Shown here in pieces: positions 62,112 through 64,000 of a stretch of 64,000 bases of DNA (within the stretch, counting starts at the first letter, position 1; every line of letters starts with the position of its first letter). The notes beneath the pieces are model-generated. The model made no database searches. It was not told the DNA's origin and saw nothing but the letters and a program-made list of their open reading frames with translations. The position numbers and the translations under genes are program-made. Location: positions 2,108,001-2,172,000 of the forward strand of contig NZ_LJJF01000001.1 in the NCBI RefSeq assembly GCF_001625365.1, given 5' to 3'. The stretch is from Streptomyces sp. MJM8645. GTDB lineage: Bacteria; Actinomycetota; Actinomycetes; Streptomycetales; Streptomycetaceae.

Positions 62112-62589
62112 ATCTGTTTTCGGCCGCGTCAGGCATGGCCCGACTGACCGCGTGGTTGATCCTCCAGGGTTGGTGGTCGAAGCACAAAGGCTAAATGTTT
62201 ACAAGGGCTTGACCGAGTAATTACAGCAAGTGACCCGTCGAGGGCATCCCTGTCCGCCTTTGCTCGGGCAAACCAAGACGCACTCGGCACCCTTGACATG
62301 ACGGACCATCGGCCGTCCACACGCAGGGTGAGCGGCTTGCGGTGGAAATGGCGAGAATCTGCCCATGAGGCCGCTGGATCAAGCCATCCCACACGCTTCG
62401 CATCGGGTGGGACACCAGGGCAACGTCGTCCAGGAGATCTGTCCGCACTGCTGCCGGGTCAGGTGGTCGACGGGGGCACGAAGTTCGGCCACCGGGGTGG
62501 AACGAAGACAGGCGCGGCTTCCGGGTGATCACAAGGCATCGAGTCCTTGATCACCACGATGGAAGACCGTGCCTGCCCGCTCAACGTCG
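62112..62589. other. Upstream region of the island operon
   Basis: About 480 bp without a recognised gene. The part nearest the operon (62180-62225) is AT-rich with GTAATTAC and TTGTAAACATTTAGCC on the minus strand, a likely promoter zone, though no clean -35/-10 pair was found. Further out, GTGATCA and TGATCAC (about 62525-62554) form a small inverted repeat. Short open frames on either strand lack homology or ribosome sites. Confidence 0.4.
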
Positions 62590-62943
62590 TAGGTCCCTTT
62601 CGGCCTGGGCCGGCTCACCGCTGTCCGGCCTCCCGAGCCCGAAGAACACCCGGGTCTGCTGGACTCTCTGGCAGCGGTGTCCGATCCACGCCGGGCCGGG
62701 GGCCGACGCCGTCCCCTCCACCTTGTCCTCGCGCTCGCCGCGTGCACGGTGCCGGCCGGGGCGAAGTCGCCGGCCGCGATCGAGGAGTGGCCGCCGGCGC
62801 GCCACCCACCAACACCACCGCTCTCGGCGGCCGGTTCCGCGATCCGACCGCCCCCACCCCGGCCGAAGCCACCGTCCGCCGAGTCCTGCATCGCGTCGAC
62901 GCGGCTCGGCGCGCCAGACCTACGGCATGCGGTAACGGGCTAG
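62590..62943 (+). pseudogene. ISAs1-family transposase N-terminal fragment
   Basis: Reads GLLDSLAAVSDPRRAGGRR, then LHLVLALAACTVPAGAKSPA and AIEEW in one frame. It then continues in another frame as TALGGRFRDPTAPTPAEATV and RRVLHRVDA, and returns to end ...AVTG. This order (PDPR-RG, LAGA-S-AAIAEW, PSEATIRRVL-R-DAD) is the N-terminal region of ISAs1-type transposases. At least two frameshifts are present and the fragment is cut by the right IS982 copy at 62940. Confidence 0.75.
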
Positions 62944-63877
62944 ACGAGTAAGTCCGAAGTGCCCGAGTGCATGAAGCGAGGGCCTCGTTGGTTCGTTTGT
63001 GACGACAAACCTCAAGGCCCTCGCGACTCGGTGACCGGGCCGCCCGCCGAGGCTGACTGATGCCGAGTTGTTGACGCTGGCGGTGATGCAGGCCCTGCTC
63101 GGCTTCGTCTCCGAGGCCCGGTGGCTCCGCTTCGCCCGCGCCCACCTGGCGGCCGAGTTCCCGTACCTGCCCGGCCAGTCCGGCTACAACAAACGACTGC
63201 GGGCCTCGAACACACTGATCAGCCGGTTCATCCGTGCCCTGGCCCGGGACACCGACCTGTGGCACGACGACGTGTGGGTCGTCGACTCCACACCCGCCGA
63301 ATGCGCCCGTTCCCGGCCCGCCGTCAAACGCTCCGACCTGGCCGGCTGGGCCGGCTACGGCTACTGCCCCCCACTCACGGTTCTTCTGGGGCCTGCGGCT
63401 GCACCTGGTCTGCACGCCCGGCGGACTCCCGATCGCCTGGGCACTGGCCAACCCCAAGGCCGACGAACGCGAGGTGCTGGCCGACATGCTCACCCGCGAC
63501 CAGGACCTCCCGGCCACCCATCCCGGGCAGACGATCGTCGGCGACAAGGGCTACGTCTCCAAGCACCTCGACGCCCTCCTGGCAGAGCTCGGCCTGACCC
63601 TGCTCAGGCCGAGCTACCGCAACCTCAAACCCCGGCCCGGCGAACACCTGCTCAAGCCGATCCGCCAGCTCATCGAGTCGGTCAACGACACCCTCAAGGT
63701 CCAGCTCGACCTCGAACGCCACGGGGCCAGGACACCCGCAGGCGTCCTGGCCCGAGTCGGCCAACGAATCCTCGCCCTGACCACCGCCATCTGGCACAAC
63801 CGCCGAACCGGCACCCCGATCACCCGATCACTGATCGCCTACGACCACTGACCAAGACTTCGGACTTACTCGTCTAG
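62940..63877 (+). mobile_element. Degenerate IS982-family element, right copy
   Basis: 938 bp bounded by perfect 21-bp inverted ends: CTAGACGAGTAAGTCCGAAG plus T at 62940-62960, and its complement at 63857-63877. It is inverted relative to the copy at 58050-58831, so the transposase genes point outward. Forty bases at the 5' part of the transposase are missing, apparently by recombination between short ACT repeats. Confidence 0.92.
62999..63851 (+). pseudogene. IS982-type transposase, broken (right copy)
   Basis: Starts MTTNLKALATR then stops at TGA because of the 40-bp deletion. The body continues AELLTLAVMQALLGFVSEAR, WLRFARAHLAAEFPYLPGQS, DDVWVVDSTPAECARSRPAV, a frame change at six C (63367-63372), then HSRFFWGLRLHLVCTPGGLP, GQTIVGDKGYVSKHL, LIESVNDTLKVQLDLERHGA and ends ITRSLIAYDH. 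The DDE core is complete apart from the frame changes; the same C-run shift occurs in the left copy. Confidence 0.88.
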
Positions 63878-64000
63878 CCGAACCGGTAGGTGGCGGCCAC
63901 CGCGAGGTGGTCGCTGCCGTCCCGGGGCAGGGTGCGGGAGTCGACCGGCGCGAGGCCGCCCTTGCTCATGATCTGGTCGATCCGGGCCATCGGGAAGGAC
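63874..64000 (-). CDS. Endonuclease/exonuclease/phosphatase-family protein, C-terminal end
   Basis: The last 41 codons of a minus-strand gene that continues beyond the window: SFPMARIDQIMSKGGLAPVD and SRTLPRDGSDHLAVAATYRF followed by G and TAG. The RIDQI and GSDHLAVAA segments are the C-terminal signature of the EEP fold, with catalytic Asp-His in SDH. The TAG stop at 63874-63876 lies inside the terminal CTAG of the right IS copy, so the insertion may have replaced the original last codons. Confidence 0.85.
   Translation of the reverse strand, partial: SFPMARIDQIMSKGGLAPVDSRTLPRDGSDHLAVAATYRFG

Noticed and set aside
62221..62535. Short open frames on both strands between the island operon and the ISAs1 fragment
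   Set aside because: No homology, signal, membrane segment or ribosome site; composition gives no coding signal.
58042..63890. Target-site duplication around the whole island
   Set aside because: Flanks GAGGGCCC and CCGAACCG do not match in either orientation, so transposition as one composite unit is not shown.

Overview
The window is very GC-rich actinomycete DNA with GTG starts, third-position G/C bias and, beside ordinary Shine-Dalgarno starts, several apparently leaderless genes. Gene content and order (lipB-lipA-small protein-DUF4191-RDD-glnA, then pullulanase, glnE, glnA2 and nadE) match what I recall of the Streptomyces coelicolor SCO2193-SCO2241 neighbourhood. A Streptomyces or Kitasatospora chromosome is therefore the best reading; the genus cannot be fixed from sequence alone.

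Layout. 1-4.8 kb: GNAT acetyltransferase (cut by the window edge), a TIGR01777-type epimerase, an FAD oxidoreductase and a CPA2-type cation/proton antiporter. 4.8-11.3 kb: an HTH/TPR regulator facing a 3-hydroxybutyrate dehydrogenase, an MHS-type metabolite transporter and a GAF/PucR regulator, probably a short-chain hydroxyacid uptake and oxidation unit. 11.4-15.3 kb: lipoate genes lipB and lipA, a small conserved protein, DUF4191 and RDD membrane proteins. 15.3-17 kb: glnA behind two GlnR boxes and a site that fits the DasR (dre) consensus. 17-22.7 kb: a two-component system and an ABC/FtsX transporter, bracketed by the true 3' end of glnA and a displaced copy of that 3' end, which looks like an integrated element. 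22.9-36.9 kb: an LPXTG surface protein, a frameshifted PP2C phosphatase, a P450, small redox and flavin-type proteins, an FHA protein, lipoproteins, a hemerythrin-like protein, an SDR and an acyl-CoA-synthetase-like enzyme. 37-48.9 kb: a secreted hydrolase block (alpha-amylase with CBM20, M4 metalloprotease, giant amylase-pullulanase) plus a PAP2 phosphatase; both starch genes carry TGCA-type repeats at their promoters. 49-58 kb: glnE (adenylyltransferase acting on GlnA), an acyltransferase, a DUF3344-like secreted protein, glnA2 (no adenylylation tyrosine) and nadE.

58.05-63.88 kb is a foreign-looking island. Two degenerate IS982-type copies in inverted orientation enclose a four-gene operon on the minus strand: a small secreted four-cysteine protein, an ABC ATPase, a permease with a large extracellular C-terminal domain, and a second membrane protein. 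A broken ISAs1-type transposase lies beside it. The operon has the layout of a secreted peptide with a dedicated exporter or immunity transporter, and I recognise no described system in it. The window ends in the 3' end of an endonuclease/exonuclease/phosphatase-family gene whose stop codon lies inside the IS terminus.

Nitrogen control ties the centre together: GlnR (and possibly DasR) sites drive glnA, GlnE modifies GlnA, and GlnA2 is a paralogue outside that control. No rRNA, tRNA or CRISPR array was recognised.
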